Shown here piece by piece: positions 44,176-52,484 of a stretch of DNA of 64,000 bases. How positions within the stretch are numbered: the first letter of the stretch is position 1; the number at the start of each line of letters is the position of its first letter. A program made the translations under genes and the position numbers. Where the stretch lies: NCBI GenBank assembly GCA_034006765.1, contig JAVESF010000002.1, positions 62,001-126,000 on the forward strand, written 5' to 3'. A model generated the notes under the pieces. That model had not been told where the DNA came from, did not search any database, and saw only the letters and a program-made list of their open reading frames with translations. This DNA is from Paracholeplasma sp034006765. GTDB lineage: Bacteria; Bacillota_I; Bacilli_A; Acholeplasmatales; UBA5453.

Positions 44176-44796
44176 TTAGTCCTCCTTTAACATCTTCATA
44201 TACGTATGAATTGTCCGTTCAGTCTTTGCATGTTCAGCACGAATAATCGCCATAATACGGTCCGCAGCATTGGTAACATCATCATTGACAACAATGTAAT
44301 CGTACTTATGCGCTAACACAAATTCTCTATCTGCTTTTTCCATGCGTTTTTTTATCGTTTCTGGTGTATCTGTTCCACGTTTTATAAGCCTTTCATAAAG
44401 TGCTTTTTTTCCAGGTGGTACGATAAAAACAAACACAGCGTCTTTTGATTTTTCTCTAACTTGAAGTGCACCTTCTACTTCAATTTCTAAAACTACTTCT
44501 TTACCATTATCTAACTGTTCTTCCACCTTGTCAAGGGGTGTCCCATAATAATTGCCTACAAATTCAGCCCATTCCAAAAACTTGTTTTCGCTTATGCGTT
44601 TTAAAAACTCTTCTTTTGAAACAAAGTAGTAATCAACGCCATCGACTTCGCCTGGTCTTGGGGGTCTAGTTGTCATAGATACTGAATAAATCAAATCATG
44701 ATTCGGCATATCAAATAATGCTTTACGGACGGTACCTTTACCGACGCCAGAAGGTCCAGAAATAACAACTAATAATCCACGATCGTTTAATTTCAT
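44176..44796 (-). CDS. gmk: Guanylate kinase
   Basis: 206 residues. Phosphorylates GMP to GDP. P-loop SGPSGVGKGTV, GMP-binding SMTTRPPRPGEVDGVDYYFV and the lid RLIKRGTDTPETIKKRM are intact. ATG 44796 (upstream GGTGGGA) was preferred to the longer frame to 44835. Confidence 0.96.
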   Translation of the reverse strand: MKLNDRGLLVVISGPSGVGKGTVRKALFDMPNHDLIYSVSMTTRPPRPGEVDGVDYYFVSKEEFLKRISENKFLEWAEFVGNYYGTPLDKVEEQLDNGKEVVLEIEVEGALQVREKSKDAVFVFIVPPGKKALYERLIKRGTDTPETIKKRMEKADREFVLAHKYDYIVVNDDVTNAADRIMAIIRAEHAKTERTIHTYMKMLKED

Positions 44797-44947
44797 ACTA
44801 TCCCACCCTTCATTATGCATTATATTGTAAGTCATTATACCCCAAAACAGGGTATTAGTAAAGCCAAAACCCGTTAATTTTGTAGTTATCCGTTTACATT
44901 ATACTTCAAGCGGTTTTAAGTGTGATATACTAGAAGACGGTGATACA

Positions 44948-46498
44948 ATGGCATTAGATGGAATGTTCATACATTTTTTAACAACTGAACTCAATGAAAC
45001 ACTTAAGAATATTCGTATTAAAAAAATTCGTCAGCCAGAATCTGACGTATTTAGTTTTGAATTTTACAGAAAACAAACTTTATACCTAAGGTTTTCTCTA
45101 AACCCTAGTTTTCCAAATGTGAGAATAACAGATAAAGATTTACCTTTAGATGAAAAAAGCAACTTGCTTCAAGCCCTTAAAAAACACTTAGAAGACGCTG
45201 TGCTTACAGAAGTCAATCAACACCTTAAAGACAGAACCATGATTTTTCATTTTCAAAAGTTCGACCAAATATTTGGTTATACTTACTCAAAATTAATCTT
45301 TGAGGCAATGGGACGCACTACAAACTTGATTTTAGTGAAAGACGGCCTCATCATAGACGCTTACTATAAACAGTTTTCAACCGATAAAAGAAGCGTCTTA
45401 ATCAATCAACCTTTTGAGTTTTTTACAACAGATAAACTAGAACTTACATCTGATCAAATGCCTTTATTGAAAAAACTTCATTCTCCAAAAGACATTATGG
45501 ATACTTTCATGGGCATTTCTCTTCAAACTGCGACCTTTATATTTGATCACAAGCACATAAATCCGTATTCACTAACTGTGAATCCTACATTATATCAACA
45601 TACAAAAAAACTTTTTAGCCCGTTTGATATTGGCTTAGACTATCCTAAAAAACAGTTTCCAACACTGTCTGATTTGTTAGATTCACTGGAAAAAAAAGAG
45701 ACTCAAAAAGATACAATGTTGTCTCAATTGATTAGCAAAGAACTTAAGAGATTAGAACAAAAAATACTCAATTTGACTAAGGATTTAGAAACAAACTTAG
45801 GGTTTGATTCGTTTAGACAAATGGCTGATGAAATTTATATGAGTGGCCTTAATCTAAACGAGAAACACAGTCAAGTTAACCTCATAAAACTAGATTTCCA
45901 AAAGACGCTAAATGAAAATGCGCAAGCTTTCTATAAAAGCTATCACAAGGCCAAAAAAGCCATTGACCCTATCCAAAATCAACTTAAACTAACTACGGAT
46001 TTAATTCAGTACTATCAGGGCCTACTAGAGGTTTTAGAATACGCTGAAAAAGACGACTTAAAGGATTTAAAAGAAGAACTTCAACAAATGGGGTTAATCA
46101 AAAAGGTCATTAAACATAAACAAAAGAAACCACAAAAACCGAAAGTATTATCCTATCATTTTGATGATTTTGACATATTTATCGGTAAATCTTCGATTCA
46201 AAATGACTATCTAACTCATGAATTCGGAAAAAAAGACGATTATTGGTTTCACGTCCAACAAGGCAGTGGTGCACACGTTTTACTAAGGGGGAATTTTCAC
46301 GAAAAATCCTTAAGGACCGCATCAATGCTTGCTGCTTACTACAGTCCAATGCGCGCTTCTTCTTCCGTTGCTGTTGATTATACACTACTGAGAAATGTCA
46401 AAAAAATAAAAGGTCTCCCCGGTTATAACGTGAGTTATACCCAGCAAAAGACCTTCTATATAGATATTGATTTAAGTTTATTGGGATTACCCAACTAA
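44948..46498 (+). CDS. rqcH: Rqc2 homologue RqcH (NFACT family, fibronectin-binding-like)
   Basis: 516 residues. RqcH binds obstructed 50S subunits and recruits tRNA-Ala to add alanine tails for degradation. An NFACT-N domain (1-130, with the Asp-Arg in HLKDRTMIFHF), a helical middle with coiled coil (about 250-400), and NFACT-R (KKDDYWFHVQQGSGAHVLLR) are visible. An extended -10 TGATATACT lies shortly upstream. Its 3' end overlaps the convergent ktrB by 12 bases. Confidence 0.9.
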   Translation: MALDGMFIHFLTTELNETLKNIRIKKIRQPESDVFSFEFYRKQTLYLRFSLNPSFPNVRITDKDLPLDEKSNLLQALKKHLEDAVLTEVNQHLKDRTMIFHFQKFDQIFGYTYSKLIFEAMGRTTNLILVKDGLIIDAYYKQFSTDKRSVLINQPFEFFTTDKLELTSDQMPLLKKLHSPKDIMDTFMGISLQTATFIFDHKHINPYSLTVNPTLYQHTKKLFSPFDIGLDYPKKQFPTLSDLLDSLEKKETQKDTMLSQLISKELKRLEQKILNLTKDLETNLGFDSFRQMADEIYMSGLNLNEKHSQVNLIKLDFQKTLNENAQAFYKSYHKAKKAIDPIQNQLKLTTDLIQYYQGLLEVLEYAEKDDLKDLKEELQQMGLIKKVIKHKQKKPQKPKVLSYHFDDFDIFIGKSSIQNDYLTHEFGKKDDYWFHVQQGSGAHVLLRGNFHEKSLRTASMLAAYYSPMRASSSVAVDYTLLRNVKKIKGLPGYNVSYTQQKTFYIDIDLSLLGLPN

Positions 46499-47872
46499 CA
46501 TATCCATTTCAGCATAAGTGACGACATTAGTCGTCTCTTTTTTATTTTCCAACATCGCAACCGCCGTGAGAATGCCAATTCGTCCGACAAACATATTGAC
46601 AATGAATATGGCTTTCGACCAAACCGATATATAAGGGATTAACCCTAACGAAAGACCTACAGTTCCGAATGCACTAGATACCTCAAAACCAATTTCCATA
46701 ATGGACCATCTATTCGGTTCCAATATGGAAATAAATAAAGTCGATATCATCACTAATCCAATCCCAAGTGCGAAGACCATAAAAGATTTTCTAACTGCAA
46801 GGTCTTTAATGGCTCTACCCGCAAAGAACACTTGTTTTCTATGTCTTCCAAAAGAGATCAAACCACTTGTTAATAAGAAGAATGTCGTCATACGAATCCC
46901 ACCACCAGAAGAGTTAGGTGCTGCCCCAATGAACATAAGCATTGAAAAGAATAAACGGGTTGCTTCTGTCCAATGACTGATGTCAGTGTTGTAAAAACCA
47001 GCACTTCTGGCATTGTTAGTCATAAAGAATACATTTAAGACAATATCCATTACAGGCTGACCCTTCATGGAGTTTTCATATTCCATTACGAAGTACACTA
47101 AAGCTGAAATAAACCAAAACATAAAGTGCGAGATGACAAGCAATTTTGAAATAAACGATATTTTATAGTGTTTTGTTTTATTGAATTTCGCCTTAATAAA
47201 CAGTGTAAACTCAGCAAGTGGCCAGAAGCCTACCCCACCAATAAATATAATAATCATTGTAATGATTTGCGGGAAAGCATGCCCTTGAAAGACCATAAAA
47301 CTTTGATTACCTGGTAAGAAATCAAACCCTGCATTTGCAAAACCAGCTGCCGCTAAATAAAACGACTGAAAGATTGCTTCTCCGAAGCTCGCTTCAAAAG
47401 GCTGTGCAAAGAAGATATAAAACGTCATCATAATGATATAGATGATTTGGAATGTGAAAATTGCAATCGCAGCATTCGTAATCAACCTAATGATGCCTCT
47501 TACAGTGAACTGGTTTTGTTCAGCTGCAATTATATTACGTTCTTTAAGTCCAATTTTCTTGCCAATGATCACCCAATATGACGCTACCAGTAATACAATC
47601 CCTAATCCGCCCACTTGTATGATTACAATCGAGATGATACCTCCAAATAAACTAAAAGTATCTCTTTGGCTCACCGGTGATAAACCGGTTGAAGATATTT
47701 GTGAGACGGAAATGAAAATTGCATCAATAAAGTCTAGTTTAACACCCTCATTAAGTGATATTGGCAACCATAATAACAATGCGCCCACGATTGTGACAAT
47801 CAGATAGATCGTGAATATTGTTCTCGCCGGTGTCACAAATAATATTTTTTTAAGCTTTTTATATATGTTCAT
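46487..47872 (-). CDS. ktrB: KtrB/TrkH-family potassium (or sodium) uptake channel subunit
   Basis: 461 residues with the four M1-P-M2 repeats of the family. Pore signatures carry the selectivity glycines: SSTGLSP, AAGFANAGFD, ARSAGFYN and SAFGTVGLSLG. ATG 47872 has GAGGTG upstream. No ktrA/trkA regulatory gene is adjacent. K+ versus Na+ preference cannot be decided. Confidence 0.9.
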   Translation of the reverse strand: MNIYKKLKKILFVTPARTIFTIYLIVTIVGALLLWLPISLNEGVKLDFIDAIFISVSQISSTGLSPVSQRDTFSLFGGIISIVIIQVGGLGIVLLVASYWVIIGKKIGLKERNIIAAEQNQFTVRGIIRLITNAAIAIFTFQIIYIIMMTFYIFFAQPFEASFGEAIFQSFYLAAAGFANAGFDFLPGNQSFMVFQGHAFPQIITMIIIFIGGVGFWPLAEFTLFIKAKFNKTKHYKISFISKLLVISHFMFWFISALVYFVMEYENSMKGQPVMDIVLNVFFMTNNARSAGFYNTDISHWTEATRLFFSMLMFIGAAPNSSGGGIRMTTFFLLTSGLISFGRHRKQVFFAGRAIKDLAVRKSFMVFALGIGLVMISTLFISILEPNRWSIMEIGFEVSSAFGTVGLSLGLIPYISVWSKAIFIVNMFVGRIGILTAVAMLENKKETTNVVTYAEMDMLVG

Positions 47873-47957
47873 AAAACACCTCTTGTCTTGCATGCCCAAT
47901 TATACCACAAATGATAATCATATATAAACTAAATCTTTTTATAAATAAGCATTAAAT

Positions 47958-47986
47958 TTGTATAAACTATTCCGATAGGGTAAAAT
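47958..47986 (+). promoter_or_regulatory. sodA promoter
   Basis: -35 TTGTAT (47958-47963), 17-base spacer, -10 TAAAAT (47981-47986), about 25 bases before sodA. Confidence 0.6.
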
Positions 47987-48014
47987 GTAAGTATAGAAAT
48001 GAAGGAGGCTTATT

Positions 48015-48617
48015 ATGAAATACGAATTACCAAAAATGAATTATGCTTATGAAGCATTAGAACCAGCAATTGATGCAAGAACCATGGAAATCCATTACAC
48101 AAAGCATCACAATGCATATGTAACAAACTTAAATGCAGCATTGGAGAAACACCCTGAATTAAACACACCGCTTGAGGCTTTACTAAAGGATTTAACACTG
48201 ATTCCTGAAGATATCCGTATGGCTGTTAGAAACAATGGTGGTGGTCACTTCAATCACTCATTATTCTGGGAAGTATTAACGCCAGGTGGCTCAAAAGCAC
48301 CTAAAGGTGTCTTATTAGACGCTATCGTAAACGCGTTTGGTTCATTTGATGAATTCAAAACTTTATTCAGCAATGCAGCTAAAACACGTTTTGGTTCAGG
48401 TTGGGCTTGGCTAGTAGCAACAGACAAAGGCTTAGTGGTTACTTCTACACCAAACCAAGATACTCCACTTCAAGAAGGGACACCTATCTTAGGGTTAGAC
48501 GTTTGGGAACATGCTTATTACCTAAACTATCAAAACAGACGTCCTGATTATGTGGAAGCATTTTTCTCAGTGGTCAATTGGGATGTTGTCGAGAAGTTGT
48601 TCTTAGCAACCAAATAA
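48015..48617 (+). CDS. sodA: Superoxide dismutase, Mn-type
   Basis: 200 residues. Metal ligands His27, His81, Asp162 and His166 are all in place (DVWEHAYYLNYQNRRPDY). Gly near position 77 and the Gln in STPNQDTPL match the manganese form rather than iron. No signal peptide, so it acts in the cytoplasm on superoxide. ATG 48015 follows AAGGAGG. Single gene with its own promoter and terminator. Confidence 0.96.
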   Translation: MKYELPKMNYAYEALEPAIDARTMEIHYTKHHNAYVTNLNAALEKHPELNTPLEALLKDLTLIPEDIRMAVRNNGGGHFNHSLFWEVLTPGGSKAPKGVLLDAIVNAFGSFDEFKTLFSNAAKTRFGSGWAWLVATDKGLVVTSTPNQDTPLQEGTPILGLDVWEHAYYLNYQNRRPDYVEAFFSVVNWDVVEKLFLATK

Positions 48618-48632
48618 TACTCATGTGAATCT

Positions 48633-48662
48633 AAGGTCTAGCAATCTGCTAGACCTTTTTTA
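48633..48662 (+). terminator. sodA terminator
   Basis: AAGGTCTAGCA / TGCTAGACCTT perfect 11-bp stem followed by TTTTTT. Confidence 0.9.
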
Positions 48663-48670
48663 TATGATCA

Positions 48671-48697
48671 AAAAAAAAACCACTTTTCAGTGGTTTT
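48671..48697 (-). terminator. hpf terminator
   Basis: AAAACCACT-GAAA-AGTGGTTTT with a T9 run on the minus strand. Confidence 0.88.
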
Positions 48698-48704
48698 AAT
48701 CATG

Positions 48705-49250
48705 CTATTTGGTTTCAATGACAGCGTAATCGCCATCTTCTCTAATGTAGGCAACATTTACTTTATTGGTCGAAGCATTTAAGAATACGTAGAAATCATG
48801 TCCTGACATTTCCATTTCTACTAATGCTTCATCTACACTCATTGGTTCAAGTTTAAGTTCTTTGTTTTTAACCACTGTTCCAGCAAGTATTTCTTTTTCA
48901 AGAGCCTCAGTTTCAAAATCATCTGAGTACACCTTTGAATTTCCTTTTTTAGTCAAGTGTGCTTTTAGTTTTTCTTTGTGTTTCTTAATTTGTGAAATCA
49001 GTTTGTCCACTGATTTATCAATTGCGGTATACATATCTTGATCACTTGTTTCACTTCTTAAGACGATGCCTTTAGCTGGCACAGTGACTTCGACTTTGTG
49101 ATGATCTTTGTATACCTTTAGGACAACTCTCACATCCAAAATGAGAGCTGGGTCGAAAAAGGAGACAACTTTGTTCATTCTTTTAATCACATAGTTCTTG
49201 ATTGCTTCGGTCGGTTCAAAACCGTTTTTTCCAATGATATCATATTTCAT
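48705..49250 (-). CDS. hpf: Ribosome hibernation promoting factor, long form
   Basis: 181 residues. The N-terminal S30AE domain (MKYDIIGKNGFEPTEAIKNY, MNKVVSFFD) binds the decoding centre. The C-terminal domain (MSVDEALVEMEMSGHDFYVF...YAVIE) dimerises ribosomes into 100S. ATG 49250 was chosen because GGGAGG lies eight bases upstream; ATG 49256 would be too close. It follows the ComF-like gene, as hpf follows comFC in Bacillus. Confidence 0.93.
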   Translation of the reverse strand: MKYDIIGKNGFEPTEAIKNYVIKRMNKVVSFFDPALILDVRVVLKVYKDHHKVEVTVPAKGIVLRSETSDQDMYTAIDKSVDKLISQIKKHKEKLKAHLTKKGNSKVYSDDFETEALEKEILAGTVVKNKELKLEPMSVDEALVEMEMSGHDFYVFLNASTNKVNVAYIREDGDYAVIETK

Positions 49251-49275
49251 ATGCATATCCTCCCTTACACCTATA

Positions 49276-49644
49276 TTATACCAAAAAATCAGCGTTGTTG
49301 AGGCAAATTGCATAAATATCCCCATAATTTATTTTCTCAAGCAAGCTATAAAAGGACTCACTCATCTCTGAAAGATATAAAAGTGTGTCATTTGGTCTCA
49401 TATTAACCAATAATTCGTTCACAATCGCACTTATTTCTAACATATAGGCTTCATCATTGATTTTTTTATCGATTGATAAATCTATTAAGTAACACTGATA
49501 ATCCTCAATAGGAAGCACAGAATAGTTTGGATGAAATGGATATTTTCTATCACAGCTTTCACATTTAAGTGCATGTGGTTGATTAAAAAGCGTCAACAAC
49601 GTTCTTCTTTTGTAAAAAACTTTATAACAAATCAAGCATTTCAT
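49276..49644 (-). CDS. ComF-like zinc-finger protein lacking the phosphoribosyltransferase domain
   Basis: 122 residues. The N-terminus MKCLICYKVF and CESCDRKYPFHP gives two CxxC pairs as in the zinc ribbon of ComFC. The part after residue 50 does not contain the PRTase loop, so this is either a reduced ComF derivative or another zinc-ribbon protein. Its place directly upstream of hpf is where comFC sits in Firmicutes. Function unknown. Confidence 0.6.
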   Translation of the reverse strand: MKCLICYKVFYKRRTLLTLFNQPHALKCESCDRKYPFHPNYSVLPIEDYQCYLIDLSIDKKINDEAYMLEISAIVNELLVNMRPNDTLLYLSEMSESFYSLLEKINYGDIYAICLNNADFLV

Positions 49645-49690
49645 GCAATCACCTAATCAATATATAGCAGGATATACGACCATTTACTTT

Positions 49691-49716
49691 AAAAAAAGAC
49701 AACCGAAGTTGTCTTT
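49691..49716 (-). terminator. Terminator of the EF-G-like gene
   Basis: AAAGACAAC-TTCG-GTTGTCTTT followed by a T run on the minus strand, with a UUCG loop. Confidence 0.92.
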
Positions 49717-49721
49717 AATCA

Positions 49722-51785
49722 TTAGTGTTCGACTTTATATTTTTGGACAATGCCATCAATTAAGTGACTAGGTACTTCTTCATAGCGAACAAATTCTCTT
49801 TGGAAGATGCCCGAGCCTTGAGTCATAGCCTTTAAATCGATGATGTATTTTTGAACTTCTGATTCAGGGGCTTCAGCTTCAATAACCTGACTGCCTTCTG
49901 CTTGACTCATCCCTAAAACTCTACCTCTACGCTTGTTCATATCACCCATTACATCACCAACATATTGGTCTTTAACGGTAATATACATTTTCAAAATTGG
50001 CTCTAAGATAGTTGGGTTAGCAGCTTTGACCGCTTCTTTAAATGCAAGTGAAGCCGCAAGCTTAAAGGAAAGTTCATTTGAGTCAACTGGGTGGTAAGAA
50101 CCATCATATAAGGTTGCTTTCACAAAGATTACTGGAAACCCAGCTAACGGCCCATGTTCAAAGGCATCAATCAACCCTTTTTCTACTGCTGGGAAGTAGT
50201 TCTTAGGAACTGCCCCACCAAATACTTCTTCAGAGAACTCAAACAATTGTTCAGATGGTTGAAAACGAATCCATACATGGCCAAACTGACCAGCACCACC
50301 TGATTGCTTTTTATGTTTACCTTCAGCTTCAACTTTTTTCTTAATGGTTTCCCTATAGACTACTTTTGGTTCTTCAACACTCACTTCTACTTTAAATACG
50401 GTTTTCATACGGTCCAAAATAAAATTGATGTGCGTCATACCAAGACCACCTAATAACAGTTGCGCTGTTTCTTTATTTCGAATGGTTTCAAATGAAGGAT
50501 CTTCAATGTTTAAACGCTGTAACGCATTTGAGATTTTATCTTCATCTTGTTTGTTTTTCGGTGTGATGGCAACATAAATTGTCGGCTTAAGTGTTTCTGT
50601 CTTCGGATAACAAATAGGTGATTTAGGGTCTGAGATGGTGTAACCTGTATGAATGTTATCTAATTTGGAGACGCAGACCATATCCCCTGCGTGGCCCATT
50701 TCAACTGGCATTTGAGTTTTTCCCATCATGGTGAATAATGCCCCTATTTTTTCGGATTTTCCCGTGTCATGAATCGTAATTTCTTGTCCGGTTTTCAGTG
50801 TGCCTGAATTAATTTTAATCATGTTAATTGCCCCTACAAATGGGTCAATAGTTGTCTTAAATACATAACCTGAGAAAGGTTCTTGGTCTTTTGTATGACG
50901 AATAACTGTATCCTCTGTTTTAGGATTAATCCCTTCGAGTGCTTTCAAATCATCTGGTTGCGGCAAATACTTGGCGAGCATTCCCAACATTGTTCTTATG
51001 CCAATGTTCTTAGTGGCGCTACCTACGATTACTGGCGTTAATTCACCATGATATATGCCATTTCTCAATCCGTCATTGATTTCTTGTTCAGTTAAAGGTT
51101 CTCCACCAAAGAACTTTTCAAGCAGTTCATCACTGGTTTCTGCGACAGATTCCATAATCATTTCACGTAGTTGTTCTATTTTAGGTTTCTTTTCTTCCCA
51201 AATTGGAGCATCTACTGAGTCAACACCATTATAAATACGTGCCTTCATTTCGATGACATTTACGAAACCTTCAAAGTTCTCATGTTTACCAATTGGCCAA
51301 CAAAAAGGCACAGCCTTTTTACCAAGTTTTTCACGAATACTCTCAAGTATTTCTTCAAACTTAACATTTTCTTTGTCCATTTTATTAATAAATATGACAG
51401 CTGGAATGTGCATTTCTCTAATTTCATTCCAAAGTCGTTCTGTGCCAACTTCGACACCTTTTGAGGCATCAATGACCAAAACAGCACCTTTAACAACAGA
51501 CAAAGACTGTTTAATCTCATTATCTAGTTCTTCTGTTCCTGGTACATCTAAAAAATTGAGTTTGATACCGTTCCATTCAATTGGAATTAAGCTGGTTGAA
51601 AGACTACCTTGTTTTGCTTTTTCTTCATCCATAAAATCTGATACTGTGTTTTTTCCTTCTACGCTCCCACGAGAAGAAATTGCATTACTTGAAAATAGTA
51701 AAGCTTCCGCAATGCTGGTCTTTCCAGATCCTAGATGTCCTAGGATGGCAATGTTTCTAATTTGGTTTGTTTCATAAACCTTCAT
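49722..51785 (-). CDS. Elongation factor G-like GTPase (FusA paralogue)
   Basis: 687 residues with the five EF-G domains. G1 is GHLGSGKT (16-23) rather than AHIDAGKTT, and G3 is DVPGTEEL rather than DTPGH, so the catalytic His is absent; G4 NKMD is intact. Domain IV begins GGAGQFGHVWIRF. These are traits of the EF-G-like/EF-G2 group whose role is not well settled, rather than the main translocase. ATG 51785 follows AAGGAGGAAAATGAT. Canonical fusA should lie elsewhere in the genome. Confidence 0.88.
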   Translation of the reverse strand: MKVYETNQIRNIAILGHLGSGKTSIAEALLFSSNAISSRGSVEGKNTVSDFMDEEKAKQGSLSTSLIPIEWNGIKLNFLDVPGTEELDNEIKQSLSVVKGAVLVIDASKGVEVGTERLWNEIREMHIPAVIFINKMDKENVKFEEILESIREKLGKKAVPFCWPIGKHENFEGFVNVIEMKARIYNGVDSVDAPIWEEKKPKIEQLREMIMESVAETSDELLEKFFGGEPLTEQEINDGLRNGIYHGELTPVIVGSATKNIGIRTMLGMLAKYLPQPDDLKALEGINPKTEDTVIRHTKDQEPFSGYVFKTTIDPFVGAINMIKINSGTLKTGQEITIHDTGKSEKIGALFTMMGKTQMPVEMGHAGDMVCVSKLDNIHTGYTISDPKSPICYPKTETLKPTIYVAITPKNKQDEDKISNALQRLNIEDPSFETIRNKETAQLLLGGLGMTHINFILDRMKTVFKVEVSVEEPKVVYRETIKKKVEAEGKHKKQSGGAGQFGHVWIRFQPSEQLFEFSEEVFGGAVPKNYFPAVEKGLIDAFEHGPLAGFPVIFVKATLYDGSYHPVDSNELSFKLAASLAFKEAVKAANPTILEPILKMYITVKDQYVGDVMGDMNKRRGRVLGMSQAEGSQVIEAEAPESEVQKYIIDLKAMTQGSGIFQREFVRYEEVPSHLIDGIVQKYKVEH

Positions 51786-51900
51786 ATCATTTTCCTCCTT
51801 GAAATCGGTTTCACTACTAATTAAATTATAACATAATATCTAAATGAGTGGCAAAATGTTTTTTATACCAAAATCGTGTTATAATCTAGGTGGTGATTTT

Positions 51901-52137
51901 ATGGAAAAAAAATCCATACGAATGATAAAATGGTATCAAAAAAACTTTTCTGGTAACAAGCATTTTGTGTGTCGACATAAACCAACTTGTTCCAATTATG
52001 CATTAGGGTGTTACGAACGTTTTAATTTCCCTAAAGCTACACTACTAACTGCTAAAAGGATTCTTACCTGTAATCCTTTATTTAAACCTAAGTACGATCC
52101 GGTTCCTGAAAAAAAGACTAAGAAATCAAAGGCGTAA
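51901..52137 (+). CDS. yidD: YidD membrane insertion efficiency factor
   Basis: 78 residues. Matches the short YidD family: WYQKNFSG, CRHKPTCSNYALGCYERF and RILTCNPLFKPKYDPVPEKK with three conserved cysteines. Thought to aid YidC/Sec membrane insertion. ATG 51901 follows AGGTGGTGATTTT. Basic C-terminal tail. Confidence 0.9.
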   Translation: MEKKSIRMIKWYQKNFSGNKHFVCRHKPTCSNYALGCYERFNFPKATLLTAKRILTCNPLFKPKYDPVPEKKTKKSKA

Positions 52138-52181
52138 TTATATTTATAAGTCTATTTAGAAATATTATGATTTCATTTGAA

Positions 52182-52210
52182 TTGACACCTTATATGCTCT
52201 ATATTAATAA
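52182..52210 (+). promoter_or_regulatory. feoAB promoter
   Basis: -35 TTGACA (52182-52187, consensus), 17-base spacer, -10 TAATAA (52205-52210). It lies inside a long inverted repeat. No clear Fur box is seen. Confidence 0.6.
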
Positions 52211-52235
52211 TAGAAAGCAATGAGGTGTTTTTTTT
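52185..52235 (+). terminator. Long imperfect hairpin plus T8, ending at the feoA start codon
   Basis: ACACCTTATATGCT... pairs with ...AGCAATGAGGTGT, then eight T, then the feoA ATG. It would end transcription from yidD. The same bases carry the feo promoter (left arm and loop) and the feoA Shine-Dalgarno GAGGTG (right arm). Confidence 0.6.
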
Positions 52236-52484
52236 ATGAATGAAAAGACTATGCTAACGACCTTAGATAAAGTGAAACTGAATCAATCTGCAAAAGTCGT
52301 ACGTCTACTCTCTACAAAAAACGAGATTAAAAGGCGTTTACTTGATATGGGATTAACGCCAGGAGTCGTTGTACATATAAAAAAAATTGCGCCATTAGGT
52401 GACCCAATCGATATCAGTATTAGAGACTATGATTTATGCATCCGCAAAGATGATTTAAAACAAATAGAGGTTATTGTACTATGA
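52236..52484 (+). CDS. feoA: Ferrous iron transport protein A
   Basis: 82 residues. SH3-like FeoA fold: RLLDMGLTPGVVVHIKKIAP followed by GDPIDISIRDYDLCIRKDD. It supports FeoB. Slightly long N-terminus. It overlaps feoB by four bases (ATGA). Confidence 0.92.
   Translation: MNEKTMLTTLDKVKLNQSAKVVRLLSTKNEIKRRLLDMGLTPGVVVHIKKIAPLGDPIDISIRDYDLCIRKDDLKQIEVIVL

Noticed and set aside
51253..51777. Long plus-strand open frame opposite the EF-G-like gene
   Set aside because: It is antisense to a well-supported GTPase, has no ribosome site and a Ser/Thr-rich composition typical of a mirror frame.
52138..52235. Fur box upstream of feoA
   Set aside because: AT-rich sequence is present but no 7-1-7 inverted repeat fits; the visible symmetry is explained by the terminator-like hairpin.
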